Shown here: positions 23,928 through 35,612 of the stretch, in pieces | How the letters are laid out: each line of letters begins with the position of its first letter | How positions within the stretch are numbered: the stretch's first letter is position 1 | Origin: Tetraselmis striata | Taxonomy: Eukaryota; Chlorophyta; Chlorodendrophyceae; Chlorodendrales; Chlorodendraceae | Assembly: GCA_006384855.1 (NCBI GenBank) | Contig: VCJN01000188.1 | Coordinates: 62,001 to 126,000 of the forward strand | Direction of reading: 5' to 3' | DNA length: 64,000 nucleotides | Made by a program: the position numbers and the translations under genes | Notes under the pieces: model-generated | What the model was told of the DNA's origin: nothing | Seen by the model: only the letters and a program-made list of their open reading frames with translations | Databases searched by the model: none

Positions 23928-26900
23928 TGACAGCCTATTTGGGCTAGGACTGGTGCAAGACACCAGGACTGACCCCCCCCCCCCCCCCCCACCCCCCACC
24001 CCCCACCCCCTCCCCCTCCCCCGCGCGCGCGCGCGTCACCCTCTCTCGCGCGGTCTGTCTTTCTCCCCGCTAACGCAGGAGTGCCTGGACGTGGAGCTGC
24101 GGCAGCGTCTCGGCGGCGACACTGCCGAAGAGTCCGTGCTCCAGGGCGACGCGCACTTCGCGACGCCGTGGGCGATGAGCGATGTCGCCCTGCGCGAGGC
24201 CAACCGCACCACCTATCGTACCCTGGCGCAGGTGTTCAACCGGCCCGGCTCCACCATGCTGGTGCGCAACCTGTACGCCCCCAACCGCGTGTCCTCGCTG
24301 CGCGACATCCCCGCCGAGGCGCGCCGGCTGGGGCGCCCTGTCAAGATCGGCGTCAACGACGACATGTTCGCCCTCTGGGCGCGGCTGTCGGAGCTGGGAG
24401 TGCGCATCTGCGGCGCGTGGTCGGCTCCAGGCAAAAGCGGCCCGGCGTGCATGCCGGGCGATGAGGTCGAGCTGCTGGAGCGCGACTTGAACGGCATCCG
24501 GAACATGAAGCTGCCGCTGGACCACCCCGCCTTCATCGACATCTACTCCGGCCACGTCAACGACCTCAGCAACATCCTGCAGGCGGTGGCTGCGGACGGT
24601 GAGCTGGTGGGCTCGGCGGACCGGCTGAACTTCGTGAAGGTGGGCGGGGTGGAGCTGCTGGAGGACGGCGTGTGCGCGTCGCAGGAGTGGCTGTCGCAGC
24701 CGGGCAGCGAGGACATTGCGCGGCGATTCCTGCGCGCGACGATGAAGGGGTGGATGCTCTGCCGAGACAGCCCGCGCACATGCGCGACGATGATGGAGCG
24801 ACACGACTTGGCGCGGCAGCAGGAGTTCCTCTTCCAGATAGTGGAGGCGAGTGCTGTCTATCGCCCTGTCGTGAAATTGACCACCCTTTGCCGGCAATCC
24901 TTACACGGATGTGTCACCGCTTATTACTAGTTATATTCACTTAAGCACAGTGGCCATCAAAGTGTAAAGCTGAGAGGTTTTACACTCTCTCACACAGCCC
25001 TTCACGGCCATTGTTGTGAACATTTGCATATTTTATAGACAGTGGATTCGGGGGTCCAGATGCAATAAAAATAGCAATAAAACAAAGCTTTTGCTGATGG
25101 ATAGAAGTACAGTACAACGGGTATTAAAGGTAGCCAATGATGTCAGCAATAATAATGATGGACTGTTTCTGTATTCTCTCCCCAGGTGAACAAACTTGTT
25201 TGGCCAGCGCCGCTTGGAATCGGCGGGCCTTGATGCCATCCATTTCCAGCGGGAGTATGACTACTTGGCCGAGATGAACATCACATCGCGCAGCTACGAC
25301 GCCTCAACCAACGTGGTGCCCAGCATCATTAACAGCGTCATCGCCAACCTGGCGGGTGAGGGGCATGACGTGTACGGCTTCCGCTACGCGACAGAGGCCC
25401 ATCAGATAACGCTAGAGTACTGCCCAGGCGACGGGCAGCGCGGGCAGGCGGTGCTGTGCGCCATGCGCTGCAAGCCGGGCTCGGAGCCGCCGCCCGGGGG
25501 GCAGGTGTACCATGCCGAAGACTGCCTGCCTTGCGCGCAGGGCACTGCGTCCCCCGGGGGCACAGAGCCCTGCCTGCCTTGCCTGGAGGGCCATGATGCG
25601 CCGTCGGCGAGCATGGCGCAGTGCGTCGCCCCAAGCTCTCGAGCCCTCTACATCGGCCTCGCGGTGGCAGCCGCGGTGGTGTTTACGGCGCTGGTGCTGC
25701 TGGGCGCGCTGCTGTTCGTGCGGGGCCAAGCCCTGCAGCGGGAGCTGAAGGCGATGCAGCACGCCGACCCGGACGCCATGGACATGGACTCGCCGTTTGT
25801 CAAGGTGTTGGTCTTTCTGCAGGAGCTGGGGCAGGGGGAGCATGCGCACGTGTTGCGGCCTTGGAAGAAGGACGGCATGGAGCGGAAGGCCCGGGAGCTG
25901 CGCGCCATGCTGCTGCAGAGCAAGAACATTTCGGCGCCAGACGTTAAGGCGCAGATGGCTGGCCATTTCTCCGAGGACATTGTCCGTTTTGTGCTGGAGC
26001 ACACCATGGATGACACCCACATCAGCCCTGGAAGCTCCGACCCCTCAATTAGACACCCCAAACGCTCATCGGTGGAGTCGCCGAGGCCAAGTTCCTTTGA
26101 CATGACGCACGCGCGGGTCGCACTGAGCGGGCAGCTGAGCTTGGTGGGGCAGTCCTTTGCTCTCGACTCCTTCCACCTGCACTCCCTCTGCCCAAGCGGG
26201 CTTCTAGCCGTTTTGGCGGTGCGCTTCTGCGAGGACTGGGGCCTTAGCAAGCGGCTCAATCTCTCCATGTCCCGGCTTGCCACCTTCGCCAACGTCATTG
26301 AGAGCGGGCATCAAGACAACCCCTACCACTGCTTGGCCCACACGATCGACGTGACGGCGCGGCTAGCCGCCATCCTGAACAAGAGCGGCATAGCTGCGCA
26401 CATGACTCAACCCTACAGCGGCAGAAAGGGCCCCCTCACGCTTCTCGGAGCCTTGATTGCGGCGCTCGGTAAGTGCCCCCCTGGGCGGAGCGGTTGCGTC
26501 GGCCCCGCCATGCCAACATGCGCATGCCGCTGTCGCCAGTGGATGAATGGGCGTGGCAGCTGCTGACGGTCGGCTGCTGCTGCTGCTGCTGCTGTCAGTG
26601 CACGACTACAAGCACCTTGGTGTGAGTAACAACTTCCTGGTGACCACAGAGCAGGAGCTGGCCATCCAGTTCAATCACCAGTCCTGTCTCGAGGTGCGTG
26701 ACGCGCCACGCATTGAGGAGTGTCGCACTGCCAGGGAATGTCCCACTGTATCCCATGCTGCCTCGTAGGTGTCATCATCAACGAATCTCACCAGTGTGGG
26801 ACTTTCCTCTTTGTACAGAATTACGCTCTATTGGAAGCTCTCAACTATCTGCGCCAGCCGGAGATGTCATTCATGACCTGCTGCTCCTCATCCGAGCAGC

Positions 26901-28961
26901 TGCAACTGCGGTCTCTGGTCATCAAGTGCGCCCCCCCCCCCCCCCCCCCTTCACATTGTACAGCGGGCCATCCGCCAATGCCAGTGCCAGGCCGCTGCTT
27001 TCATGATCGTTTCACCTCCCCCCCTGCCGGAGGCCTGGTGATGCGGGAGGATGGTCGCTGACTGGGTGGTGTGGCGCGCAGAATGGTGCTAGCGACCGAC
27101 ATGAGCCAGCATTTCTCCATCCTAACTCTGGTGCGGACCAAAATCCTGGACGGCATCAACAGCAAAGCGGCGCCGCAGGAGCGCCTCGCGTCGCTCGGCA
27201 CGGAAGGAGTGCCACGTCCTGCTGCAGCTCTGCCTCAAGTGCGCCGACCTGGGCCACTGCAGCCTGCCCATCAAGCTGCACATCCGCTGGACGGAGGCTC
27301 TCCAGGAAGAGCTGTGGGCCCTGGGAGACCAAGAGAGGAGCCTCGGCCTGAGCGTCTCCCCGCTCGCGGACCGCATGAAGCCGGGTGTCCTTTGGGGCGG
27401 CAACCAGGTACCCCCCCAACGCACACGGTACTGCGGTTGATTTACCGCCACATCTTGCGTCATTGCAGTCGGTCAGGCGGTCGCCCTACCTATCCCTCTG
27501 CCCTCAACGGGTCGCTCCCTGACCTGCTTCCGGTGCATGCAGCTGCAGTTCAACTAACCAGTCTATGAGAATGGAGGTCCGGCAGGTCGAAATAAAATAG
27601 AATCGAAAAGGAATAGTACAGGGTTTGAAACTGTGTCGACAGTTGGATTGGTTTGAAATGAACTGACAGATGCGTCTCAGCCGTATTGCGAATCGATTTC
27701 GGAAAGCTCTAGGTGCATTGTTTGAGTTTGTACTGCCCGTTTATTCAGGAAAAGTACACGTGCGTTGTTTGAAATCAGATATCGATGCAGGAAAGCGGAC
27801 CGATGCGCGGCGATAGGACGATGATTTTTCTAACCCGACTGATGGCAACGATTACGAGTTACATATCGGAATGCGGGCCGATGCACAACTATTGGTTCGT
27901 GTTAGGTAATAATCCTTGTACGACATAGCAAAACGCGCAAACGACGCGTGCGCATACCGGTAAGGCTTACATAGCGCGTTCGGTATAAGAATTATAGTAT
28001 AAGGTTACCTAAACGCCGCGTAGCAATCAAGTGTACCAGCTAGGTATAAAGGGTTTTGCATTCGTTACTGCGTCTTGTTAGTCTGTTGCGATGGGAACTT
28101 GCGCAATAGTACTAACAATGGAATAGAATAATAGCAGAATGTAATAGAGTGAAAAACGATAGAAGGGTGGGAAAACACGGCCAGGCATGCTGTTGAAGAG
28201 GTTTTGCCACCTACGCGGTAGTACTATATATACACACACATACACATATACAGACGTGCGCCGACGTGTCCTATGCCTTAAACCGGGCTTGCATGCCACC
28301 CACGAGAACACTTTGGTGCGGTCCTCTGAGAGGATGGGCAGGTTATTATTTGCCGTGTTGTTGATGCCGTACCGGCCCCCGAATCTGGTGTATAATCTAT
28401 GTACTCGTTGAATAACTTCACTGGGTACATGTTTCATGATGCGACGGGTGGCAAGCAGCTCCTCTTTGGGGCCCTTCAAGTAGTCGGGGCTGCTTTAAAA
28501 CCTTGTGCCTCACTGACATACTAAGGCAGGCACCCCGCAAGTAGCCACATCCTCCGCCGACCAGCGCTCTGAGGGGTGAGCCGCCTGCTGTGCAGGTGGG
28601 GTTTTTCCAAGCGCTGGTCTGCCCGCTGTATAACATGCTGGCGGCCATAGCCCCGGAGTGCCACGAGCTGCTGGACGGTGTGAATGGCAATCTCGATTTT
28701 TGGAAAAGCCATCCTGAGGCGCCGCCGCCTGGGCTGCTGGCGAGCAAAGCCTCGAGCGAAGAAAGCTTGGCTGAGGAGACGCCCCCCGCAGAATCTTTCT
28801 CCCACGCACCCCCTCAGCTCGGCGGGGACGCACCTGCTGCTGCATTCCTTTCCGGAAGACTGACGCCCCACGGGAGCTCCAAGCCTCGCACGAGAGCCCC
28901 ACCAAGTAGGCACCGTCTCAGCCAGGAGAGTGGCATCGGCGATGTGGTGCTCTATGTGTAG
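22048..28961 (+). CDS. Transmembrane cyclic-nucleotide phosphodiesterase with NMT1/THI5-like solute-binding ectodomain
   Basis: Exons 22048-22272, 24079-24846, 25186-26468, 26599-26693, 26819-26925, 27082-27407, 28596-28961 (TAG), about 1055 aa after two +1 shifts. Signal peptide 'LLLLLSAVFLTTT'; solute-binding domain starting 'LRWLKNGQFAGYYAAQEAGY' and continuing through 'DAHFATPWAMSDVAL' to 'NKLVWPAPLGIG'; Cys-rich stalk with CxxC pairs; one membrane helix (~25650-25725); cytoplasmic PDE domain with 'YHCLAHTIDVT', 'HDYKHLGVSNNFL', 'LATDM', 'KCADLGH', 'DRMKPG'. The usual HDxDH is HDYKH, and LENHH appears as LENYA. Exon 2 uses a GC donor (GCGAGT). The frame shifts by one base at 25225-25229 and again near 27190-27204. 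Predicted to bind a small ligand outside and hydrolyse cAMP/cGMP inside; ligand unknown. Confidence 0.8.
22864..23404 (+). other. Coding-like fragment inside PDE intron 1
   Basis: The 1.8-kb intron 22273-24078 holds a coding-like stretch ending at TAA 23404, with 'LDKRWLQAHTCYELMRHVA' and a basic 'GPKRRRPSAIPELNK'. It has no recognised domain and no splice link to the PDE frame. It is probably a remnant of a mobile element. The intron also carries G runs at 22375, 23604 and 23900. Confidence 0.35.
27674..27720 (+). repeat. Short shared block, also at 42731-42776
   Basis: 'cgtattgcgaatcgatt' plus flanking bases recurs at 42731-42776 in the last HflX intron, followed in both places by 'cacgtgc.tt.tt'. 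It marks an old dispersed repeat of unknown extent, within PDE intron 6 (27408-28595). Confidence 0.55.
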
Positions 28962-29423
28962 TCAAGGCATCCAATGGGCAGCACGCGTCGCTTGACTCTG
29001 CGCCAGTTTTAATAAGAAAAATGGCATGAGGGTTCCGCGCAGACGCCGCGAGCAAAGCGGCGCCCCTGTCGACCTCAACCTTCGACAGCGGTGGAGCAGC
29101 GGAGTCCCTCACAATGTGGCGACGACCTTTGGCATTACGGGCGAGGAGAATGGGCAGCTGCTCACTGCTTTGCCGGGCGTGCACAGTGTATATATATGTG
29201 CACCAGTCCACATAAGTCCTTGCACATAGAAATCCGCGCGTATCCTTGCCTCGGTGCCCAAGCCATGGGGCCATGGAGCCTGGTAATCCAGTGTATGCAA
29301 ACCTCCCACGCCAAGGAGGCAGCCGTTTCTATGATTGTTCTTCGGCAATGGCATTGCTTGGCACATGGCTAAAATCACAGGAAAAACGGGCGATGAATAG
29401 GGTGCAACTTGTTGGCGGCGTAG
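28962..29423. other. Intergenic downstream of PDE gene
   Basis: No gene is supported. A minus-strand frame around 29109-29378 ('HRNGCLLGVGGLHTLDYQA') looks mildly coding-like and may belong with the unidentified ORF upstream of it at 29424-30013. Confidence 0.35.
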
Positions 29424-29942
29424 CTACCATCCGTCGCATATGCCCGCGCGCTGCCTGTGGTGGGTGGACGTATGCATGCGCTGTACGACGACCGAGCTTG
29501 AGCCCAATCCACGCACGCTACCGATGCAGTGCATGGCATTTCCATGAGAGTGTGCCAGTAATTCCATCGTCGTGATGGGGCCAATCATCCCACAATTTTC
29601 CAAGCTGCAAGATAAGCGCCGTTGGCCGGGCCTCGCTGCTGGGTGAAAGTAGCACACATAAAGTGCCTTCCATTCCACAGGTGCATGCTCATACCGCCCG
29701 CTCCGTAGGCTAAGCGCGGGCTGGCCCCCTCGACAACAATGTCGTCAGTGCTGCACAGGTCTGCGCGCATGTTGTCACACATGTCACCCATCATCCAAGG
29801 GGGGAAGCCAAAATGATGACGGGGTCTGCGCGACGTGGAGACTATCCAAGGGGTCCTCGCGCCTGGGAGCTTGCGTGGAAGGGCACAATACATGCCCCCA
29901 GCAGGCGCCCCCACCCACAGTGAGTGGGCTGGCTGGGATACC

Positions 29943-29975
<33 letters not shown>

Positions 29976-30013
29976 TAACTTTGACAGGCCATAAAATGTC
30001 GGCGTTTTATCAA
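29424..30013 (-). other. Unidentified coding-like ORF region
   Basis: Minus-strand frames here read 'PWIVSTSRRPRHHFGFPPWM', then 'MGDMCDNMRADLCSTDDIVV', then 'GGMSMHLWNGRHFMCATF', with few stops and Trp/Met/Cys-rich composition unlike random sequence. The upstream end runs into a G27 tract (29949-29975) and a hairpin. I recognise no domain. It could be a transposon-encoded protein remnant or an uncharacterised gene exon. Confidence 0.35.
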
Positions 30014-30104
30014 CTTGGGCTGAAAATTAGTGCGATGTAAAGCGCAGGTAACGGACTTTCCATCGCACTACGTTTCAGCCCAGTCTGATAAAACGCCGAC
30101 ATGT
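29995..30104. repeat. Hairpin-forming inverted repeat
   Basis: Arms of about 43 bp (29995-30037 and 30061-30104), containing 'atgtcggcgttttatca' and 'gggctgaaa..tagtgcgatg', are separated by a ~23-nt loop. It lies just after the G27 tract. A small MITE is the likeliest explanation. Confidence 0.85.
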
Positions 30105-30767
30105 TATGAATTAAAACGCGATTGCAATATTACTGCTTCTTGCAGGGCGAACGGCCAGTTTGCGAATGTCACATGTAGCCCGCTAGCTGACCATAGACTC
30201 CAAACCATGCGCCGCGCGGCATGGGGTAGGTGACCAAGACATATATCTCGGCGACCATGGGAGAAAAACAACGGTTCTTTATGTCCAAATCTTGGCGTGC
30301 CGTGCGCTCAAACCGTTAACAACCCGGCCGTGCAGCACTTGTTACACTGGTAGTGCCGCATATCAGGCGACGCGCGCGCCACGCGCGCCGTCGCATTGGC
30401 ATTAGCACACAATGTGCACGCTCTTTCATGGTTATCCTCGCAATGGCTGCAACGGCGTAGACTATGCGTGGGTTTACCGACTAGAAGCGACCAAACCAAA
30501 TCATACCCATTAAAACATGCAGAGAATTTTGTGCGCTGCTGTAGTTATATATCTCTTAGATATGTATTTATTATATGTAGTCATGTACGCAGTAGTGTAT
30601 GTAGCTATAGATATGTATATACCTACAGATACATATACATAGTTACATATGTCCAGTTATATATAGTTATATATGTCCAGGTATATGTCGATATATATAT
30701 ACATACTTATATATAATATAGTTATATATCTAATTATATAGTTACATACAGATAAACATACTTCTAT

Positions 30768-30807
<40 letters not shown>

Positions 30808-31910
30808 TCTTTTATATATAGTTTTATACAGGTAAATACATTTATACTCATGTATATATGGTTATATTTGAAGGTATATAGTCATATATTATATAGAATA
30901 CAGAATATATGCTGTATTCTGAAGTCGTCTACATACCCATCCCGTTGATTACATGCCAGCATATCTATATTATAACACTGCGTATGTAGGAATTATATGA
31001 GGATGAAAAGTGCATGTATTGGGAATCTTATGTATTGGATAAGGGTGCGCAGGAGGTACTGCGAGTGCAAGCAATTGGTATAGCCGGTCACTGCATGCCG
31101 CCCGTAGAAAGGGCCCTACCGGACTCGTATGGTGGCAGGCCAAGGCACAGGGTTCGAGCCATCAGTTCGAGTATCATGAGCATCACGATAACCATCTGTA
31201 GAGCAAGCAATATGATGTTGGCATAGTCGTAACATTTGCTAGAATATAATTACAGCGACACAATTATCAGAATGAATCGCAACGCCGTCCTAAGCATATG
31301 TTACCCCCGGCCGTAACTATATGTATACCGCCGATTGGGCAATCCATGCGTAATAAAACGATTCGTCGTTGAAAGCCCGCCGATAAGAGACGCTCCAAAA
31401 GGCTTCACTGGTGCCAGTCCTGATGTCCCGGGGGCGGGAAAAACGAATATGCGGCAATCCAGCTAATTTGTGGAAAGCCGCCCTACTGGGTAGGCGAGCA
31501 CTCGTACGAGTATCAATTTTCCAATTCACACACGAGTATCAGCGTGCCCCAGCATCATGACAGCAGGCGGGCGGGCAGGCGAATAGTAGGCGATAGATTC
31601 CGGTCCCCAAGGTCGTCCACGAGTGGGTGCACGCTTGAGTGTGGCGCGCCGGTTCCGGCAGTGCACGTATGCTGGCGCTGCGCTTCAAACGCAGCAGTGG
31701 CAAATTAATCGCTCGTTCGAACCGTACCGGTAATCGTTTATCGCCGGTACCGGACGGTACTCATAGCTATTGTTGCTAACTAACTCTTAAGACTGCGCAG
31801 CGGGGTCTGAGTACCATGACCTCATGTAGCAGCGATCACGCGTTAGGCCAGTCAGGATTAATAGCCTGTTTTAGGGAACCCCCCCCCCCCCCCCCCCCCA
31901 ACCTCCACCC
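30105..31910. other. Intergenic, TA-rich microsatellites
   Basis: 30540-30900 is a dense mixture of 'tatata' and 'acatatg' motifs. No gene is recognised. A lone 'gggttcgagcc' at 31149 resembles a Pol III B box, without a tRNA fold around it. Confidence 0.4.
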
Positions 31911-32179
31911 CGATACTTTATACTTTCCGCATGGGCGAAAAGGGCGGGCTGTTCATGTCCAATAGTGACTTTGGCGACTGGCGCAAGCTGGGAGGCACTT
32001 CGATGTCGAAGCCCGGGGCGACGAGGTCGGAGGGCACCAGCCGTGTTGCCGTTGTAGGTAAGGTTTACTCCATTTTCATTAAGCCTATATACTTGTAGAT
32101 ACGAGTCCACATGTTTGAATTTCCTTTGTAATTCTTACATATGCATTGTATTGAGGTTGTGCTCTGTAATGGGTCATGT

Positions 32180-32577
32180 CGTGAACTCCTTTGCCGCGAG
32201 GAGGCCACAACATTACGCCAAAGGCGGACCCCGTGCCCGAGGCAGTTGCGGCCAACGCACCCGAGGCAGTTGCGGCCACCGCGCCCGAGACACAAATGAT
32301 GTTAAGGCAACAGTTTGAAAACGTGCTCGATGTGACAAGGAATGTGGCTCAATGTTGCCTAGTTCCTGCTACGTGCGAGTGCATGTCGCAAACTCCTATC
32401 GCGCGCCGTCTGTGCGTCAGTGGCAACGTCGCGTACAGCCTGTCCGGGTTCGCCCACGCGCTCGCTTCTGCCCCGTGCGCTGCGTCCGTGTGCAGCGTCG
32501 CATCAACCGGACTCCGTGGATTCGCCGTGGCTGTTCAGCTCTTTGGGTGCCTTGCCTGCCACTGCTACGAAACATGA
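32180..32577 (+). other. ORF of unknown origin between propeller exons
   Basis: A frame ending at 32577 carries a tandem 24-nt duplication ('cccgaggcagttgcggcca') and Ala/Cys-rich sequence. It lies inside the putative intron 32058-32685. No domain is recognised. Confidence 0.25.
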
Positions 32578-32984
32578 TTCGGTTTGCAACACCGGTTTGC
32601 AACACGACCCCGTGATGACAAGCTAATACTAACATCGTCATTGCTAAGACTGTCCTTTTACTTCCCCCCTTTTCACTTTCCCCAGGATCCGATGAGGCGC
32701 TTTGGTTCCGCGTGAGCAGCGGAGACGATGGACAGAGCTCCCCGGCTGATGACGACTCCGAGAAAGACGCTTCAGAGTGGCACCACTACGACAAGTTGTC
32801 GTGCATGGATCACGATGGTGCAAGTAATAATACTGTCTTGCCGTAGTGAGGTCGGCAGGTGATCATACCGGATGAAATTATAGTTGACCTATACCGTTGA
32901 GACTGTTGGGATCTTCCCGGTACATCCCTTGTCCGCTCGGTTGAGCGGTCGTCCGCCGTACGCGAGAGGTCCGGGTATCGGTTC

Positions 32985-33178
32985 TTGGCCGATGTATTTT
33001 CGGCAATATCGTCCCGGCGTGTCCTGGGTGTACCCGGTTGATGCATGAGCCCTTCGGGGTTCGAATGAGGCATTAATCTACGCGGGCTGCGCCAATCATA
33101 CGACTGGAGTTGGCGCAAGAGGTCAAGTGGCGGGGGCGGCTTCGGCCGATGTCCAGGGGCGAACTTTACTTTACTTTC
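32985..33178 (-). repeat. Short interspersed repeat B, copy 2
   Basis: Reverse-orientation copy with 'ttgatgcatgagcccttcgg' and 'agttggcgcaagaggtcaag'. It ends next to repeat C copy 1 (33183-33415). Confidence 0.85.
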
Positions 33179-33182
33179 GCTC

Positions 33183-33415
33183 TAGCACCGTCCGATACTC
33201 TAGCACAGCCCGGGCACATTGTCACGCGCCTTTCCGCGCGCGCATTTGTCTCCCGGCCCGGCGCGTCTGTCTCCAAGCCCCCCGGGGCCCGTGATGCCAC
33301 GGTCTCTTTTCCCGCCCACAGTCCTTGCAGCTCGAGCCCGGCTTGCTGCTCCCACTGTAAAATGCTCCGAGCACTTCCAATCACCATCCATCCGCGGTTG
33401 AGCCGTTTAGGTTAT
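33183..33415 (+). repeat. Interspersed repeat C, copy 1
   Basis: A ~230-bp repeat with 'gtcacgcgcctttccgcgcg', 'gcagctcgagcccggc' and 'aatgctccgagcactt..a', ending 'ttgagccgtttag'. Other copies: 35385-35612 (+) and 63777-63990 (-). Confidence 0.9.
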
Positions 33416-34159
33416 GGGCCCTTACACGTCACGTGGGCGCGGGCGGGGTGCAAGGAGAAGTCCGTGCGTCCCGCGCACGTCCGGAGTCGTTCGAAAAACG
33501 GCCGAGGCGGCTGCAACAAAGGCGCCGAGAACAAGCCCGCAAGAGGCGGGGGATGCACGCTGAGCCTCCGGGGCCAGTACATAACCCTCCCGACACCATA
33601 TCGGGGTTCCGCCTGCCGGCACGAGATAGCCAGCCTCCGGCGGGGCGGCGCTCAACAGACAAGTCCCCGGGTTTTTGTCGAACCACCGTTGTACTTAGCT
33701 ATTAGATTCAAACCTCAAAACTATAGTTTATTCAAACACTCACCCTACCTTGCGTCGAGCCAGGCCCTCACTTTTCGTGGTTTCACTAGCAATATCACCG
33801 GAGGCAGACGGCGAAACGACCGGCGAGCCCACTGGTGGCTTTTGCTTAGTGGAAAATGTGGGACAGGTCGTCCCAACGTTTAGACGTTGACGGGACGGCA
33901 GACGTTGCCGGGACGGCAGACCGGCAAGCAATCCGATCATGAATCCAGAATCATTTAGTATCGAACAAATAATAATGCCAGTTGTAACTACACATATACT
34001 AGTACATCCATACATCTATTCATATTATCATCCGCCGGACGACCGTCACGGAGCTGCCGTGCGGATCTCAAAACCTCGGACAGCCATCACACAGTGGGGC
34101 GTCTCAGCGCGGATCGCGTCGTTTAGCAGCCATCCATGATCGTCGCAACGAGAATAACA

Positions 34160-35213
34160 TCACGGAAGCGCCCATGCGCCTAGTATCTACCCATGTCCCG
34201 CCTATCACGTCTCGCCTGCCACCTTCGGCGGAGCGAACGACCGCTGTATTGTGGTGTTGCGGACCACTCGTCGATCGCGCGTACATGGGACAATACGAGC
34301 GCTCCCAATATCGCAGCACACATCTCCAGGCAGCCCGCCTACGAGCAGTCTGCGTATGTGCAGCCCGGCTACGGCTACCCAGCCAGGCGCCTACCTACCC
34401 AGGTCCCACCTATCACATCCCGCATACCGGTCCCACTTACCGGAATCAACAACGTGGTGCTCTTGCCGCCGACGCAAGGTTGCGTAGCGGGCATCCACTT
34501 CGTCGTGCCGTGCTTTCTATTTCGTGCAGTGCTTGGTGATTCGTGCTTCACACAAAAGCAGCAAAACGCCACATGGCGCCTTCTTCGCGGGCCCCCTGGC
34601 GAGAACACGCATATACGACACCGTGCTCGCGGACCCTATGCGCGGCCGCAGCGACGACCCTTGCGCCAACTGCGCCGATCTTCATGGGCAACCCGATGCA
34701 CATGAGGTCGCGCCGAATCTAGAGCTGCCCCCGCTCCTGAGACCGGGGTGCCCCTCTCCGATATTCCCTAAGCGTGCCCTTCGCTCGAAGGTTGCCACGA
34801 CAACGACGACGACGGCGACAAGGCCGGCCACTGCCGCGGCTGGGCGTGCGAGAACACCAACTTCCGCGCCGCGCCCGACGGCTGCTACTTTTGTTGCATC
34901 ATCGGCGAGCGTATTGGCGACCGCCCAGAGGGCGAGTGCACCATCCGGATCTGCAGCGCGACTTTGAGCAGCCCAATGTTAGGTGCCGGAAGCGCAGCTA
35001 CGAGCAACCCGCCTACGAGCAGACTGGATACGAGCTGCCTGCGTATGAGCTGCATGGGCTCCCCCGACTGCGTTGGCTATCTGCCCTACGGCCTGGAGGC
35101 GTGCGTGCGCGATCGGGCTAGCGTCCGCAAGGCCCCAAGCCTCACCGACTGCGCTACTACGACGGGGGACAAGCAGCCATACGAGTCGCACAGCAACGCA
35201 TATGTAGGGTAGT
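34160..35213 (+). other. Tyr/Pro-rich and Cys-rich coding fragments
   Basis: Two Tyr-rich stretches read 'QPAYEQSAYVQPGYGYPA' (~34330) and 'QPAYEQTGYELPAYELHG' (~35000). Between them lies a Cys-rich frame with 'CRGWACEN', 'GCYFCCIIG', 'CTIRIC' (~34795-34980) that stays open to TAG at 35213 via 'CMGSPDCVGYLPYGLEAC'. A ~45-bp block starting 'ctacccatgtcccgccta' (34184) is repeated at about 34388. These may be exons of the propeller gene or of a separate secreted protein; frames overlap, so the exon structure is unresolved. Confidence 0.35.
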
Positions 35214-35384
35214 CGCTATAATTTACTGATGATACTTGTCGGTACTACTAGGGCATGCAAATTTTCTGTGCTAGGGATTACTCAATATCAGATTCCCAGT
35301 GATGTTCCAATTGTACGCAGCGGTTAGCAGTTAGCTGCAAACCAATGTGTGCAATTGAGGGGTGTTCTTGGGATCTGCTCGGGC

Positions 35385-35612
35385 GATACCTAGCACCGCC
35401 TAGACACAGGGTCACGCGCCTTTCCGCGCGCGCACCCGTCTCCCGTCCCAACTCGTGCCTTTCTCCCGGCCCACCGGGCCATGTGTTGCCATTCTTTTTC
35501 TGCACACAGTATCCTCGCAGCTCGAGCCCGGCTCGCTGCTTCCACTATAAGATGCTCCGAGCACTTTCACTCACCATCACCTCCGCGGTTATTGAGCCGT
35601 TTAGAGACTTTT
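35385..35612 (+). repeat. Interspersed repeat C, copy 2
   Basis: Copy of repeat C directly upstream of the PAN-like exon at 35627, sharing 'gtcacgcgcctttccgcgcg' and 'agatgctccgagcacttt'. Confidence 0.9.

Noticed and set aside
25208-25230. Acceptor at 25207 for PDE exon 3, which avoids the frameshift
   Set aside because: It would remove 'NKLVWPAPLGIG', which fits the solute-binding family at this point, and needs an unusual acceptor with the better AG at 25185 skipped.
31120-31170. Possible tRNA or SINE head with 'gggttcgagcc'
   Set aside because: Only the B-box-like string is present. There is no A-box at proper spacing and no cloverleaf.
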